A DNA stretch of 27,512 nt from an uncultured Collinsella sp. Lineage in GTDB: Bacteria > Actinomycetota > Coriobacteriia > Coriobacteriales > Coriobacteriaceae. Positions 16,502-24,642 of the stretch are shown one piece after another. Under the pieces are notes generated by a model. That model saw only the letters and a list, made by a program, of their open reading frames with translations, ran no database searches and was not told the DNA's origin. The DNA is taken from positions 1 to 27,512 of the forward strand of contig CABUJH010000024.1 in assembly GCA_902491895.1 (NCBI GenBank), read 5' to 3'. The translations under genes and the position numbers were made by a program. The first letter of the stretch is position 1. Every line of letters starts with the position of its first letter.

Positions 16502-16605
16502 GGGCGAGCAACAATTAAACAAATATGAGCCAAAATACCGGTAATTGTCGGCCTGCGGGGACTGTCCTACGCTGCAGATTGCCGTTCGCTGCCTATTTGC
16601 TGCCG

Positions 16606-16621
16606 TTTACGGATTCGTAAA
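16606..16621. promoter_or_regulatory. Candidate operator in the PTS control region
   Basis: TTTACG and CGTAAA form a perfect 6-bp inverted repeat with a 4-bp spacer. It lies about 185 bp before the PTS start region. The RpiR-type protein encoded next to the PTS gene is one possible binder. The 314-bp gap 16477-16790 otherwise holds the feoB hairpin, this site and the candidate -10 downstream. Confidence 0.35.
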
Positions 16622-16688
16622 TACTTGCAATCGTCGGTCGATTTAACCGTATTACGCGATGTCGATGCGTATTTTGTGTGCTCCTTTC

Positions 16689-16694
16689 TACAAT
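16689..16694 (+). promoter_or_regulatory. Candidate -10 of the PTS gene
   Basis: TACAAT is a good -10 but lacks a clear -35 at 17 bp. The transcript would have a leader of about 90 nt before the ribosome site at 16778-16785. Confidence 0.3.
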
Positions 16695-16790
16695 CATTTT
16701 GTTTCTATTGCCGAACATGTCTTCCGTTTCGCCTGTGTGGGGACGTGTGATGCAATAGTCGTTTGTAGAGGCTCATTGAGGAGGGAATTG

Positions 16791-16802
16791 ATGAAAGAAT
16801 AA
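16791..16802 (+). other. Four-codon ATG-AAA-GAA-TAA stop at the head of the PTS frame
   Basis: GAGGAGGG (16778-16785) lies 5 bp before the ATG at 16791, the best ribosome site in this region. After M-K-E comes TAA, and then the same frame continues F-Q-S-F-G-K-A into the ATG at 16824. FQSFGKAM is the normal opening of PTS EIIC proteins, so the ochre codon interrupts what looks like the original N-terminus. Confidence 0.8.
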
Positions 16803-16823
16803 TTCCAATCGTTCGGAAAGGCA

Positions 16824-18455
16824 ATGCTCGTTCCGATTACGCTCATTGCCATTTCCGGTCTCTTTTTGGGTATCGGTAGCGTTTTTACGACCGAACTGAC
16901 CCTTGTGTCCCTTGGCGTTAATTGGGACTGGTATGCCGCTTCGCCGCTCTTTACGTTCTTCTCGGTATTTAAGGGTCTCGGCGAGGTAATCATTGGAAAC
17001 CTCGGTGTTTTGTTTGCTGTCGGCTGCGCCTTCTCCTTGTCTCGCAAAGAGAAGGGCTGGGCTGCCTTTTCTGCCCTTGTCTGCTATCTCACCATGCTCA
17101 AGACGGTTGAGATTCTGCTTGGAGCAGCTGGCTTGGCTGCCGACAATACAACGGTGGAAGCTCTTCAGAAGGTCGGCCTTACGTCCATTCAGGCGAGTGA
17201 GCAGTCCGCACTCTACACTACCTCGCTCGGCTTTTTTGGCTACAGCTCTGGTGTCTTTGGCGGCATTATCGTGGGCTGCCTGGTCGCCTGGATCACCGGC
17301 CGCTTTTACAAGACCAAGCTTCCAACGGCGCTGGCGTTTTTTGCGGGCAGTCGAACGGTCCCCATTGTATCGCTGGTCGCCGGTGGCATCCTGGGCGGCA
17401 TTATGTACTTCGTCTGGCCCGTCATCGGTGGATGCTTCTCGGGTATTGCGACGTTCGTGAAAGGCTCCGGTCTGGTCGGTACGTTTGTCTATCGCTGGGT
17501 GCTCGAGAGCCTTGTGCCGTTTGGCTTGCATCCGTTGCTCGAGACGCCCATGTATTGGACTGAGCTTGGCGGCTCCATGGTCGTCGATGGAACGCGCGTG
17601 GTGGGCAATAGCGCCATTCAGCTTGCACAGCTCGCTTCTCCCAGCAGTGACAAGCTCTTGGTTAGGGCCTTCATGGCTGGCTATGGCATTAACGATTACG
17701 CGTTGTTCCCGGGCATCGCCCTTGCTATGTGGTCTTGTGCCAAGCCCCAGAACCGCAAGAAGGTTGCTGGTCTTTTAATCCCCACAGTGATTTCGACTGT
17801 TTTCTTTGGCGTTACGGAGCCTATTCTCTTTACGTTCCTGTTTGCCGCCCCCTGGCTCTACTTTGGCGTTTACGTTCCGCTTTCCGGACTGGGTGAAGTT
17901 CTCTCGGAGGCAATGGGCGTTTCGGTGTACCAGGGAAATATCAAGGACCTGATCCCATTCTTATTCCGCCCCGAGAAGCTTAATCTGCTTCCATACCTTA
18001 TCCTGCTCCCCGCCTTTTTCCTGGCAGCTTTCTTCCTCTTCCGGTTCTTTATTACTAAGATCGATATCAAGACGCCCGGTCGAGACGATGGTGACGATAT
18101 TGAGTTGATCAACAGCAGAGCCGAGTTCGAGGCAAAGGCCGCTGAGGCAAAGGGCGAGTCTGATAGCACTCCCGAGAAGGCAGTCCAGGGCCGTGCGGCC
18201 AAGGACAGCGCGCTTGCTGTTGGCATTGTCGAAGCGCTTGGTGGAGCCGACAACATTGATGATCTTGACAACTGCATCTCACGTCTTCGCGTGATTGTCA
18301 AGGATGGTTCTAAGGTTGCAGACGACGAGGTGTTCACCAAGAATCTTGAAGCTATGGGCGTTATCCGCCTGAGCGACAAGGCAATCCAGGTCATTTACGG
18401 TCCTCGTGTCGGCGAAGTCGCTTCTGAGGTGCACGAAGTTCTCGGTGACGAGTAA
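16824..18455 (+). CDS. PTS EIICB permease, glucose/maltose (alpha-glucoside) family
   Basis: 543 residues from the ATG at 16824. The EIIC domain (about 1-410) has about ten membrane helices and family segments such as MLVPITLIAISGLFLGIG, GNLGVLFAVGCAFS, PFGLHPLLETPMYWTELGG and the GVTEPILFTF substrate-site motif. An acidic/Ala linker follows, then EIIB (about 465-543) with the phosphorylated Cys484 in NCISRLRV. It imports and phosphorylates a sugar; there is no IIA, so it needs one in trans. Neighbours (RpiR regulator, GH4 6-phospho-glycosidase) point to a disaccharide or glucoside substrate. The strong start at 16791 runs into a stop after three codons; 16824 is a restart with only a close GGAAAGG. 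Expression may therefore be reduced or reinitiation-dependent, so it could be a near-intact pseudogene. Confidence 0.85.
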   Translation: MLVPITLIAISGLFLGIGSVFTTELTLVSLGVNWDWYAASPLFTFFSVFKGLGEVIIGNLGVLFAVGCAFSLSRKEKGWAAFSALVCYLTMLKTVEILLGAAGLAADNTTVEALQKVGLTSIQASEQSALYTTSLGFFGYSSGVFGGIIVGCLVAWITGRFYKTKLPTALAFFAGSRTVPIVSLVAGGILGGIMYFVWPVIGGCFSGIATFVKGSGLVGTFVYRWVLESLVPFGLHPLLETPMYWTELGGSMVVDGTRVVGNSAIQLAQLASPSSDKLLVRAFMAGYGINDYALFPGIALAMWSCAKPQNRKKVAGLLIPTVISTVFFGVTEPILFTFLFAAPWLYFGVYVPLSGLGEVLSEAMGVSVYQGNIKDLIPFLFRPEKLNLLPYLILLPAFFLAAFFLFRFFITKIDIKTPGRDDGDDIELINSRAEFEAKAAEAKGESDSTPEKAVQGRAAKDSALAVGIVEALGGADNIDDLDNCISRLRVIVKDGSKVADDEVFTKNLEAMGVIRLSDKAIQVIYGPRVGEVASEVHEVLGDE

Positions 18456-18492
18456 AACGCGCAAGTGGCTTTCAATTGCATAGCGCAATTCC

Positions 18493-18540
18493 AGGGCTTG
18501 GCTTCCTATCGCATGATTTAGGGGGCCAGGCCTTCTTGTT
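18493..18540 (+). terminator. Terminator between the PTS gene and rpiR-type gene
   Basis: A 14-bp stem with four wobble pairs (18493-18506 with 18521-18534) is followed by CTTGTTTT on the plus strand. It overlaps the last codons of the convergent regulator gene. Confidence 0.55.
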
Positions 18541-19270
18541 TTAGATTGTCAAGGCAGATACTCAATAGTTCTTCGAATGCGAGAATACAACTTCCGGTAA
18601 AGCAGTTAGGCTTAACGTTCTTAAGATCCATTGGGTGATCGTCATGTATCGTAAAGATCGCGTCTGCCGTCTTGGCGAGCTCGCTGTCTTCGTTGCCGGT
18701 AAACGCGAGGGTCGTAATGCCCGCGTCGTGGCATGCCCTTGCGGTTTCCAGGATGGCTTCTGTCTGGCCCGATTTGGATATGAGCATCATGCAGCTGAGC
18801 GTATTTCGGTTGGATTCGACAAACTGATCGGTCTCTAGGAAGTCCTGTATGACGGCCAAAAAGCCAAGTCCAACGAGCTTAGTCGCCATGTACTGCGCAA
18901 CGATGCGTGAGAAGCCCTCTCCGTTTACTCCGATCATTCTGTTGCGATGCAGTGCGGCGATGAATACGTCTACATCTCCGGTGTGACATACGAAGTGGAC
19001 GCTACTGTCTTTGAGTGATTGATTCATTTCGCGGGAGACATGCTGAAGGTGCTTGAGATCGTACATCATTTCGCGGTAGCCACGGTAGCCGAGCTTTTTC
19101 GAAAGCCTGATGACTGTCGTCATGCTGGTAAAGCATGCCATGGCGACGGGTTTTATGCCAATATCATCGAGGGTGTCGATATTGTTGAGTAGGTATTCGA
19201 GTACGCTTTGCTCGGTTTCGGATAGCTTTGCGGCTGAGTAGAGCTTGGAAATCTGCTTTTTATCAACCAT
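18518..19270 (-). CDS. RpiR/MurR-family sugar-phosphate regulator
   Basis: 250 residues. The N-terminal HTH_6 domain (about 1-75) has LSETEQSVLEYLLNNIDTLDDI, MACFTSMTTVIRLSKKLGYRGY and REMMYDLK. The C-terminal SIS sugar-phosphate isomerase-fold domain has MLISKSGQTEAILETARACH and TTLAFTGNEDSELAKTADA. Such proteins bind a sugar phosphate and control the neighbouring catabolic genes. It sits between the PTS gene (convergent) and the GH4 gene (divergent), so it most likely regulates both. The ATG at 19270 has GGAAGGAAG 5 bp upstream; the open frame to 19576 crosses the intergenic control region and is not conserved protein. Confidence 0.93.
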   Translation of the reverse strand: MVDKKQISKLYSAAKLSETEQSVLEYLLNNIDTLDDIGIKPVAMACFTSMTTVIRLSKKLGYRGYREMMYDLKHLQHVSREMNQSLKDSSVHFVCHTGDVDVFIAALHRNRMIGVNGEGFSRIVAQYMATKLVGLGFLAVIQDFLETDQFVESNRNTLSCMMLISKSGQTEAILETARACHDAGITTLAFTGNEDSELAKTADAIFTIHDDHPMDLKNVKPNCFTGSCILAFEELLSICLDNLKQEGLAP

Positions 19271-19280
19271 CGGTGCTTCC

Positions 19281-19391
19281 TTCCCGCCGGACGTGTGTGG
19301 CCGCTTCCGTTGCGTAAATAATAACTCCTTGGGGAATTCCTTTCCCGCCTTGCAACCGGGGCGGGAAGCGGCCCTCCATGCTGGATACAAT
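19281..19391. promoter_or_regulatory. Divergent control region with repeated TTCCCGCC boxes
   Basis: TTCCCGCC occurs at 19281-19288 and 19342-19349, and its inverse GGCGGGAA near 19360-19367. In addition GGCCGCTTCC (19299-19308) and GGAAGCGGCC (19364-19373) are perfect 10-bp inverted copies. A TACAAT -10 for the GH4 gene lies at about 19386-19391. The layout suggests regulator sites shared by the divergent genes. Confidence 0.4.
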
Positions 19392-19445
19392 ATCCAAACA
19401 CAGGCGAACCATGCAATATTGAATGTGCTAATTGGGGGTTTCGAT

Positions 19446-20819
19446 ATGAAACTTACGGTCATAGGTGGCGGTGGCGTCCGCTCCATGTTTTTGGCAAAGA
19501 GCATAGCCCAGCAGGCGTCATCGCTTGGAATCGACGAACTTGTGTTTATGGACAATGATCCCGAGAAGCTGCGCATCTACGGTGGCCTTGCCGCCCATGT
19601 CTCGGGCATGCTTTGCCCCACGCTTAATTTTTCACTGACGGGCGATGCAGTCGAGGCCGTTAAGGACGCCGATTACGTGATCACGACGATTCGCGTCGGT
19701 GGGGACCATATGCGCGTTCGCGATGAGCGCATTGCTCTTTCGCATGGGGTTCTTGGCCAAGAGACGACTGGCGCAGCCGGCGTGTCTTTTGCCATGCGCT
19801 CCGTCCCTGCGCTTGCTTCGTATTGCGAGTTAATCAAGAAGTACGCAAAGCCGGACGTCAAGGTGTTTAACTTTACTAATCCCGCTGGCGTCGTATCTCA
19901 GGCCCTACGCGATATGGGCTATGATTTTACTTATGGCATTTGCGATGCTCCCTCGGGCATGTTGCATCAGTTTGCCGAGTATAAAGGCGTTGATCCCGCA
20001 TCGGTTCAGGGCGAGTGCTATGGACTCAACCACCTCTCGTTCTTCCGCAATGTGACGGTTGACGGCGAGGACATCATGTCCGACTTGATCCACGACGACG
20101 GGGCATATGCTCATACAGATCTTAGGTTCTTCGAGAAGGACCTCGTCCTAAATCGCGGATGCGTGCCAAATGAGTACCTATACTATTTCTACTATCGCGA
20201 GCGCGCCGTTGCCAACGTTCTCTCTTCGCCCCAGACGCGCGGTGAACTAATCGAAGAAATTAATCGAGAAATGACGAGCGAGCTTGCATCTATCGATATT
20301 GAGAACGACTTCGAAAAAGGCCTCGCGTGCTTTGAGAAGTGGTACGGAATGCGCGAAAACAACTACATGGCGGCCGAGACGGGTATTCATCGCGACAAGC
20401 CGTGGACGTTTGACGTGTACGGCAAAGATGCTGGTGGATACGCAGGTGTCGCGCTCCGCTTCATGGATATTGCTCGCTCTGGCAAGACGCAGCAGATGAT
20501 CCTGTGCACCCCCAACAATGGCGCCATCCCCGGCCTTCTCGATACAGATGTCATTGAGTCAACGTGCGATATCTCCACCGATGGCTGCGTGCCGCATCGC
20601 GTCGAAGCCGATTCTGTGCCCGCGGGAAACCTCGAATTGATTCGTCGCGTCAAGTACTACGAGCGCACCGTGGCGCGTGGCATCGTTAACCGATCGAAGC
20701 GCGACATTGTCGAGAGCCTCGCGATGCACCCGCTCGTTAATTCGTACTCCTTGGCGAAAGATATCGCCGCGCAGTACTTTGAGCTTAACCGCGACTACAT
20801 CGACGGCTGGACAGACTAG
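19446..20819 (+). CDS. GH4 family 6-phospho-glycosidase
   Basis: 457 residues, cytoplasmic. GH4 enzymes use NAD and a divalent metal to open 6-phospho-glycosides. The Rossmann start is VIGGGGVRSMF at 5-15, followed by FMDNDPEKL, TTIRVGGDHMR and NFTNPAG at 142-148. The metal ligands are Cys166 in GICDAPSG and His196 in GLNHLSFF. The residues after the Cys differ from those I recall for 6-phospho-alpha-glucosidases (CDMP) and 6-phospho-beta-glucosidases (CNVP), so the anomer preference is open. It would cleave the sugar phosphate delivered by the nearby PTS permease. The ATG at 19446 has GGGGGT 6 bp upstream; a longer frame from 19245 overlaps the divergent regulator. Confidence 0.93.
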   Translation: MKLTVIGGGGVRSMFLAKSIAQQASSLGIDELVFMDNDPEKLRIYGGLAAHVSGMLCPTLNFSLTGDAVEAVKDADYVITTIRVGGDHMRVRDERIALSHGVLGQETTGAAGVSFAMRSVPALASYCELIKKYAKPDVKVFNFTNPAGVVSQALRDMGYDFTYGICDAPSGMLHQFAEYKGVDPASVQGECYGLNHLSFFRNVTVDGEDIMSDLIHDDGAYAHTDLRFFEKDLVLNRGCVPNEYLYYFYYRERAVANVLSSPQTRGELIEEINREMTSELASIDIENDFEKGLACFEKWYGMRENNYMAAETGIHRDKPWTFDVYGKDAGGYAGVALRFMDIARSGKTQQMILCTPNNGAIPGLLDTDVIESTCDISTDGCVPHRVEADSVPAGNLELIRRVKYYERTVARGIVNRSKRDIVESLAMHPLVNSYSLAKDIAAQYFELNRDYIDGWTD

Positions 20820-20848
20820 TCTGGACGTTAAAACTAGAAATTATGGAT

Positions 20849-20884
20849 GGGCGGACCGGCGTTTATATTGGCGCCCGTTCGCCC
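20849..20884 (+). terminator. Hairpin after the GH4 gene
   Basis: A stem of about 13 bp with one wobble and one mismatch (20849-20861 with 20872-20884) lies 30 bp past the stop. No strong T-run follows, so termination may be partial. Confidence 0.4.
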
Positions 20885-20909
20885 TGCTTAGTAAGAAAAC
20901 GGGTATAGA

Positions 20910-21737
20910 GTGAACTTGCGAGAGAACTTCAATGTCTTTCTGGAATCGGGCGATCGGGCGAAGGAATGCCGGAGTGGCTGCACGATGGCGTTATATATCC
21001 CCTTGTTTGTTATGAGCGCGCTTCAAATTGGTGTATCAAACGTTGCAACTGAGCTCGCCTATATCAATCCGTCCATTACGCTTATTTGCACTGTGGTCGC
21101 GGCCTTTTTAAACCTGCTTCTATCGAATGTGGCTTTTTCATTATTTGCCGTCGACCGGTCCAAAGAGACGGTGCAACCTGCTCGAACCCCTCCGGTTTAT
21201 CTCTTGGCCTCGACGGTTCCCCTCCAGATTTCTGGGGCGCTGCTAATTTATTTGGTTCACTTGATTTTATCGGCAATTGTAGTCTTTGCCTCGCTTGCGA
21301 GCAGTCAGCTCGGGGTGTTGTGCTCGCTTGTGGTGGCAGTAATCGTGACGCTTCTTTCCGCGTCGTTCGTATTCGTGTTAATTGAAGATGCGGACGTGGA
21401 GCAGAGGGGACTACGAGGCATTCGGTTTGCACCACGCTACATCATGCGTTCGGTCACGGTGCTTCGTTCCTCCTGGAGAGAAATCGCGCGTCCTGCAACG
21501 CTGCTGGTGGCATGGAACCTGGTTGCAAGTTGCGCTATCCAGGTTCTTGTTGGATGGGTAGTTTCGAGTGCGGCGCTGCCGTCGGCACTTTCAGTGACGG
21601 CGCTTGTGCATGAGGGACTTTATTATGGGGCGTTTGCTTATATGCTGCTTTTGCTAGTTCATTGTGCGGTTGCGAGTTGGCTCGAAATTGACGTGCTCAT
21701 GGGGGTGTCCTTGTGCGTATCCGAGCAGGATCGATAG
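20910..21737 (+). CDS. Unrecognised six-helix membrane protein
   Basis: 275 residues from the GTG at 20910; I do not recognise the family. A short polar N-terminus (about 25 residues with DRAKECRSG) precedes about six hydrophobic helices: near 27-48, 53-78, 95-125, 132-158, 198-222 and 235-262. A charged loop follows helix 4 (EDADVEQRGLRGIRFAPRY). There are no ATPase, enzyme or transporter signatures. The ribosome site before 20910 is poor. The ATG at 20985 (250 residues), with GGAGTGG upstream, is an alternative but would trim the polar head. It follows the GH4 gene by 90 bp, same strand, so it may belong to the sugar locus. Confidence 0.65.
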   Translation: MNLRENFNVFLESGDRAKECRSGCTMALYIPLFVMSALQIGVSNVATELAYINPSITLICTVVAAFLNLLLSNVAFSLFAVDRSKETVQPARTPPVYLLASTVPLQISGALLIYLVHLILSAIVVFASLASSQLGVLCSLVVAVIVTLLSASFVFVLIEDADVEQRGLRGIRFAPRYIMRSVTVLRSSWREIARPATLLVAWNLVASCAIQVLVGWVVSSAALPSALSVTALVHEGLYYGAFAYMLLLLVHCAVASWLEIDVLMGVSLCVSEQDR

Positions 21738-21867
21738 CCCGAAGATGAAGCCGCGTTTTCGACATTGAGTTCCTGCGTACCTTGCTTTCTAAGCAGAATT
21801 GGCGCGCCGTTTGTTAACAATCGTTTTCCAAGAATTCTTTTGTTGCTCATTTTATAGACTTCTCATT

Positions 21868-21876
21868 GCTATAATC
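21868..21876 (+). promoter_or_regulatory. Extended -10 promoter of the MFS gene
   Basis: TGCTATAAT is an extended -10 with no good -35. It lies 37 bp before the ATG at 21913. The stretch 21738-21867 is AT-richer than its surroundings and shows no gene. Confidence 0.55.
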
Positions 21877-21912
21877 GCCCACCGCTCAAGATAATCGGAG
21901 AGGTTTTCCTAT

Positions 21913-23109
21913 ATGGCTCAAACAAAGCAAGACGGCATCACGCTCAGGCAGTGGCTCCCGCTCATCGGGCTCACCTGCTGCGCGTTCGTGTTCAACACGT
22001 CGGAGTTCATGCCCATCGGCCTGCTGACCGACATCGCTGCATCGTTTTCGCTCACCGAGGCCCAAGCTGGCATCATGATCTCGGTCTATGCCTGGGGCGT
22101 CATGCTGCTGTCGTTGCCGCTCATGGTGTTTGCCTCGCGCTTCGAGTTCAAGCGGATGCTGCTGGGCGTGCTGGCCGTGTTCTCGCTCGGTCAGTTCCTG
22201 TCCGCTGTGGCGCCGACCTATCCCATCCTGGTCTGCGCGCGCCTGGTGGTCGCTTGCGCACATGCCGTGTTCTGGTCAGTCGCCTCGATTATGGCCTCGC
22301 GCCTGGTCGACACTCGCCACGGCGCGCTCGCCATCAGCATGATCGCCACGGGCTCGTCCATCGCGCAGATCTTTGGCCTGCCTCTCGGTCGCGCCATTGG
22401 CTTGGCCGTGGGCTGGCGCATGACGTTTGCCGTGGTCGGGGGCCTCTCAGCCATCGCGGTCGTCTACCAGGCAGCGGTGTTCCCGGCCATGCCGGCGGGT
22501 GAGCGCTTTACCGTCAAACAGCTGCCCGAGCTGCTCAAGAACCCGCTCCTCATCGCGCTCTACGCAGTCACGGTCTTCATGGCGACCGGCTATTACGCAA
22601 GCTACAGCTATATCGAGCCCTTCCTGGCGCAGGTCGCGCACGTCGATGCGGGCGCCATCACCATGACGCTGACGGCGTTTGGCTGTTCCGGCTTGGTGGG
22701 CAGCTGGCTGTTCAGCCGCCTGTTCGACGGGCACCGTTTTCCGTTCCTTGCTATCACGCTCTCCGGCGTGCCGGTGGCCCTGCTGCTCATGGGGCCGGCC
22801 GCATCGTCGCTCGTGACAGTGCTTGCCGTCTGCGCACTGTGGGGCTGCTGCGCCACGGCCTTCAATGTGGCGTTCCAGGCCGAGCTCATCAAGCACACGC
22901 CGGCAGATTCGTCAGCCGTCGCCATGTCGATCTTCTCGGGCCTGTTTAACCTCGGTATTGGCACGGGCACCGCAATCGGCGGCGCCGTGGTTTCGGGTCC
23001 CGGTATCGCTTGGATCGGCTTCGCGGGCGGGGCGATTGCCGTCGTGGGCGTTATCCTCGCCATCACGGTGATGTTCCCAGCCATCCGCCGCGCCAAGCCC
23101 GTCGCCTAG
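21913..23109 (+). CDS. sotB: MFS sugar efflux transporter, SotB-like
   Basis: 398 residues with about 12 helices, close to E. coli SotB (396). Family segments match SotB closely: FNTSEFMPIGLLTDIAASF at 27-45, QAGIMISVYAWGVMLLSLPL, ARLVVACAHAVFWSVAS, ATGSSIAQIFGLPLGRAIG, YYASYSYIEPF and MSIFSGLFNLGIGTG. SotB-type DHA1 transporters export sugars such as arabinose, or inducer analogues, by proton antiport. The ATG is supported by GGAGAGG about 8 bp upstream and a good promoter. A conserved inverted repeat 15 bp past the stop looks like its terminator. Whether the substrate is a sugar is inferred from the family. Confidence 0.88.
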   Translation: MAQTKQDGITLRQWLPLIGLTCCAFVFNTSEFMPIGLLTDIAASFSLTEAQAGIMISVYAWGVMLLSLPLMVFASRFEFKRMLLGVLAVFSLGQFLSAVAPTYPILVCARLVVACAHAVFWSVASIMASRLVDTRHGALAISMIATGSSIAQIFGLPLGRAIGLAVGWRMTFAVVGGLSAIAVVYQAAVFPAMPAGERFTVKQLPELLKNPLLIALYAVTVFMATGYYASYSYIEPFLAQVAHVDAGAITMTLTAFGCSGLVGSWLFSRLFDGHRFPFLAITLSGVPVALLLMGPAASSLVTVLAVCALWGCCATAFNVAFQAELIKHTPADSSAVAMSIFSGLFNLGIGTGTAIGGAVVSGPGIAWIGFAGGAIAVVGVILAITVMFPAIRRAKPVA

Positions 23110-23124
23110 CCACGTCCCCTCATC

Positions 23125-23200
23125 AGTTGCGGTGGAATAGTTCCTGTTTAAGGCCTTTGAAGGCTCAAGCAGGAACTATTCCACCGCAACTTATTTTGGG
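23125..23200 (+). repeat. GTTGCGGTGGAATAGTTCC inverted repeat, copy B (terminator-like)
   Basis: A perfect 22-bp inverted repeat (23125-23146 with 23170-23191) has a 23-nt loop that can itself pair (AAGGCCTTTGAAGGCT). A TTATTTT tail follows. The arms match copy A at 13671-13737. It lies between the MFS and GH13 genes. Confidence 0.85.
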
Positions 23201-23262
23201 GGAGGGGATGCACGGCAGGCATACAATGGATGTCGTTGTGTTGAGCTTACCGGGAGGTTGCT

Positions 23263-24639
23263 ATGTGGGCATACGAGACGACGTTCTATCAGATCTATCC
23301 GCTGGGCTTTTGTGGAGCTCCGCGCGAAAACGCCGCCCCCGTTGCCGAGGATGAGCTCGCCCAGGCCGCCGATGCCACAGCTAGCCCCGATGCGCCCATC
23401 ATGAAGATTGCCAAATGGGCCGACTACCTGCAGGAACTCGGCGTTGGCACTGTGCTCATCAACCCGCCGCTCGAGTCCGATAGCCACGGCTACGATACGC
23501 GCAGCCTGCGCCATATCGACCGCCGCCTGGGTGGGGATGTCGACTTTGCCGCCGTGTGCGACACACTGCATGCCCACGGTATCCGCGTGGTGCTCGATGC
23601 CGTCTTCAACCACGTCGGCCGCGGTTTTTGGGCCTTCCGCGATGTGCAGGAGCGCAAGTGGGATTCGCCGTACAAGGATTGGTTCCACATCAGCTTTGAC
23701 GGTGACTCGTGCTACGGCGACGGCTTTTGGTATGAGGGCTGGGAGGGCCATTTTGAGCTTGTGAAGCTCAACCTGCAAAACCCCGCCGTGGTCAATTACC
23801 TGCTTGAGTCCGTGCGTCGCTGGGCCGAGGTCTTTGGCGTCGACGGCCTGCGCTTGGACGTTGCCTATATGCTCGACCGCGACTTCATGCGCCGCCTGCA
23901 CGCTTTTACCCGTGAGCTCAAGCCCGACTTTGTGCTGATTGGCGAGACGCTCCACGGCGACTACAACCAAATCGTCAACGACGAGATGCTCGACTCCTGC
24001 ACCAACTACGAGTGCTACAAGGGCCTGTACTCCAGCTTTAACTCGGTCAACATGTTCGAGATCGCCCATTCGCTGCATCGCCAGTTTGGCGGCGACCCCT
24101 GGTGCATCTACCGCGGCAAACACCTGCTGTCGTTTGTCGACAACCACGACGTGCCGCGCCTGGCAAGCATCCTCACCGACAAGTCGTGCCTGCGTCCCGC
24201 CTATGGCATGCTCTTTGGCATGCCGGGCATTCCGTGCGTCTACTATGGCAGCGAGTGGGGAATTGCTGGTGAAAAGGGCGGCCCCGATGGCGACTGGGCG
24301 CTGCGCCCTGCGCTCGATGAGCCTGCGCCCAACGAGCTGACGGCCTTCATCACGCAGCTGGCGCACCTGCGCTCGGCAAACGACGCGGCGGCCCGTGCTC
24401 TCAACTACGGTGCCTATCGCAATGTGGTGATCCAGAACAAGCAGCTGCTGTTCGAGCGCGCCTGCGACGACGCGACGGTGCTCGTGGCGGTGAACGCCGT
24501 GGACGAGCCTTACACCTTTGGCGCCGGCGAGCTCAACGGCTCCTTTGTCGATTTGCTTGCCGACGGCGTGCCCACGGTCGAGCTGGCGGGCTCCCTTGAG
24601 CTTGCGCCCTACGAGGTGCGCTATCTGTTGAGGGCCTAG
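23263..24639 (+). CDS. GH13 alpha-amylase family glycoside hydrolase
   Basis: 458 residues, no signal peptide, so it acts on imported alpha-glucans. The TIM-barrel motifs are DAVFNH at 112-117, GLRLDVA with nucleophile Asp199, IGETLH with acid/base Glu228, and FVDNHD with Asp296. The N-terminus (YETTFYQIYPLGFCGAP) and short overall length resemble intracellular maltogenic or neopullulanase-like hydrolases lacking the N-terminal starch-binding domain. The end product is not readable. GGGAGG 6 bp before the ATG supports the start. The next gene begins 3 bp after the stop, so the two are co-transcribed. The Asp/Ala-rich insertion near residues 28-45 is variable. Confidence 0.92.
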   Translation: MWAYETTFYQIYPLGFCGAPRENAAPVAEDELAQAADATASPDAPIMKIAKWADYLQELGVGTVLINPPLESDSHGYDTRSLRHIDRRLGGDVDFAAVCDTLHAHGIRVVLDAVFNHVGRGFWAFRDVQERKWDSPYKDWFHISFDGDSCYGDGFWYEGWEGHFELVKLNLQNPAVVNYLLESVRRWAEVFGVDGLRLDVAYMLDRDFMRRLHAFTRELKPDFVLIGETLHGDYNQIVNDEMLDSCTNYECYKGLYSSFNSVNMFEIAHSLHRQFGGDPWCIYRGKHLLSFVDNHDVPRLASILTDKSCLRPAYGMLFGMPGIPCVYYGSEWGIAGEKGGPDGDWALRPALDEPAPNELTAFITQLAHLRSANDAAARALNYGAYRNVVIQNKQLLFERACDDATVLVAVNAVDEPYTFGAGELNGSFVDLLADGVPTVELAGSLELAPYEVRYLLRA

Positions 24640-24642
24640 GCC

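Noticed and set aside
14212..16533. 773-codon minus-strand open frame
   Set aside because: It is fully antisense to feoB, rich in His/Arg/Gln/Asp as expected of a shadow, with no domain and no ribosome site.
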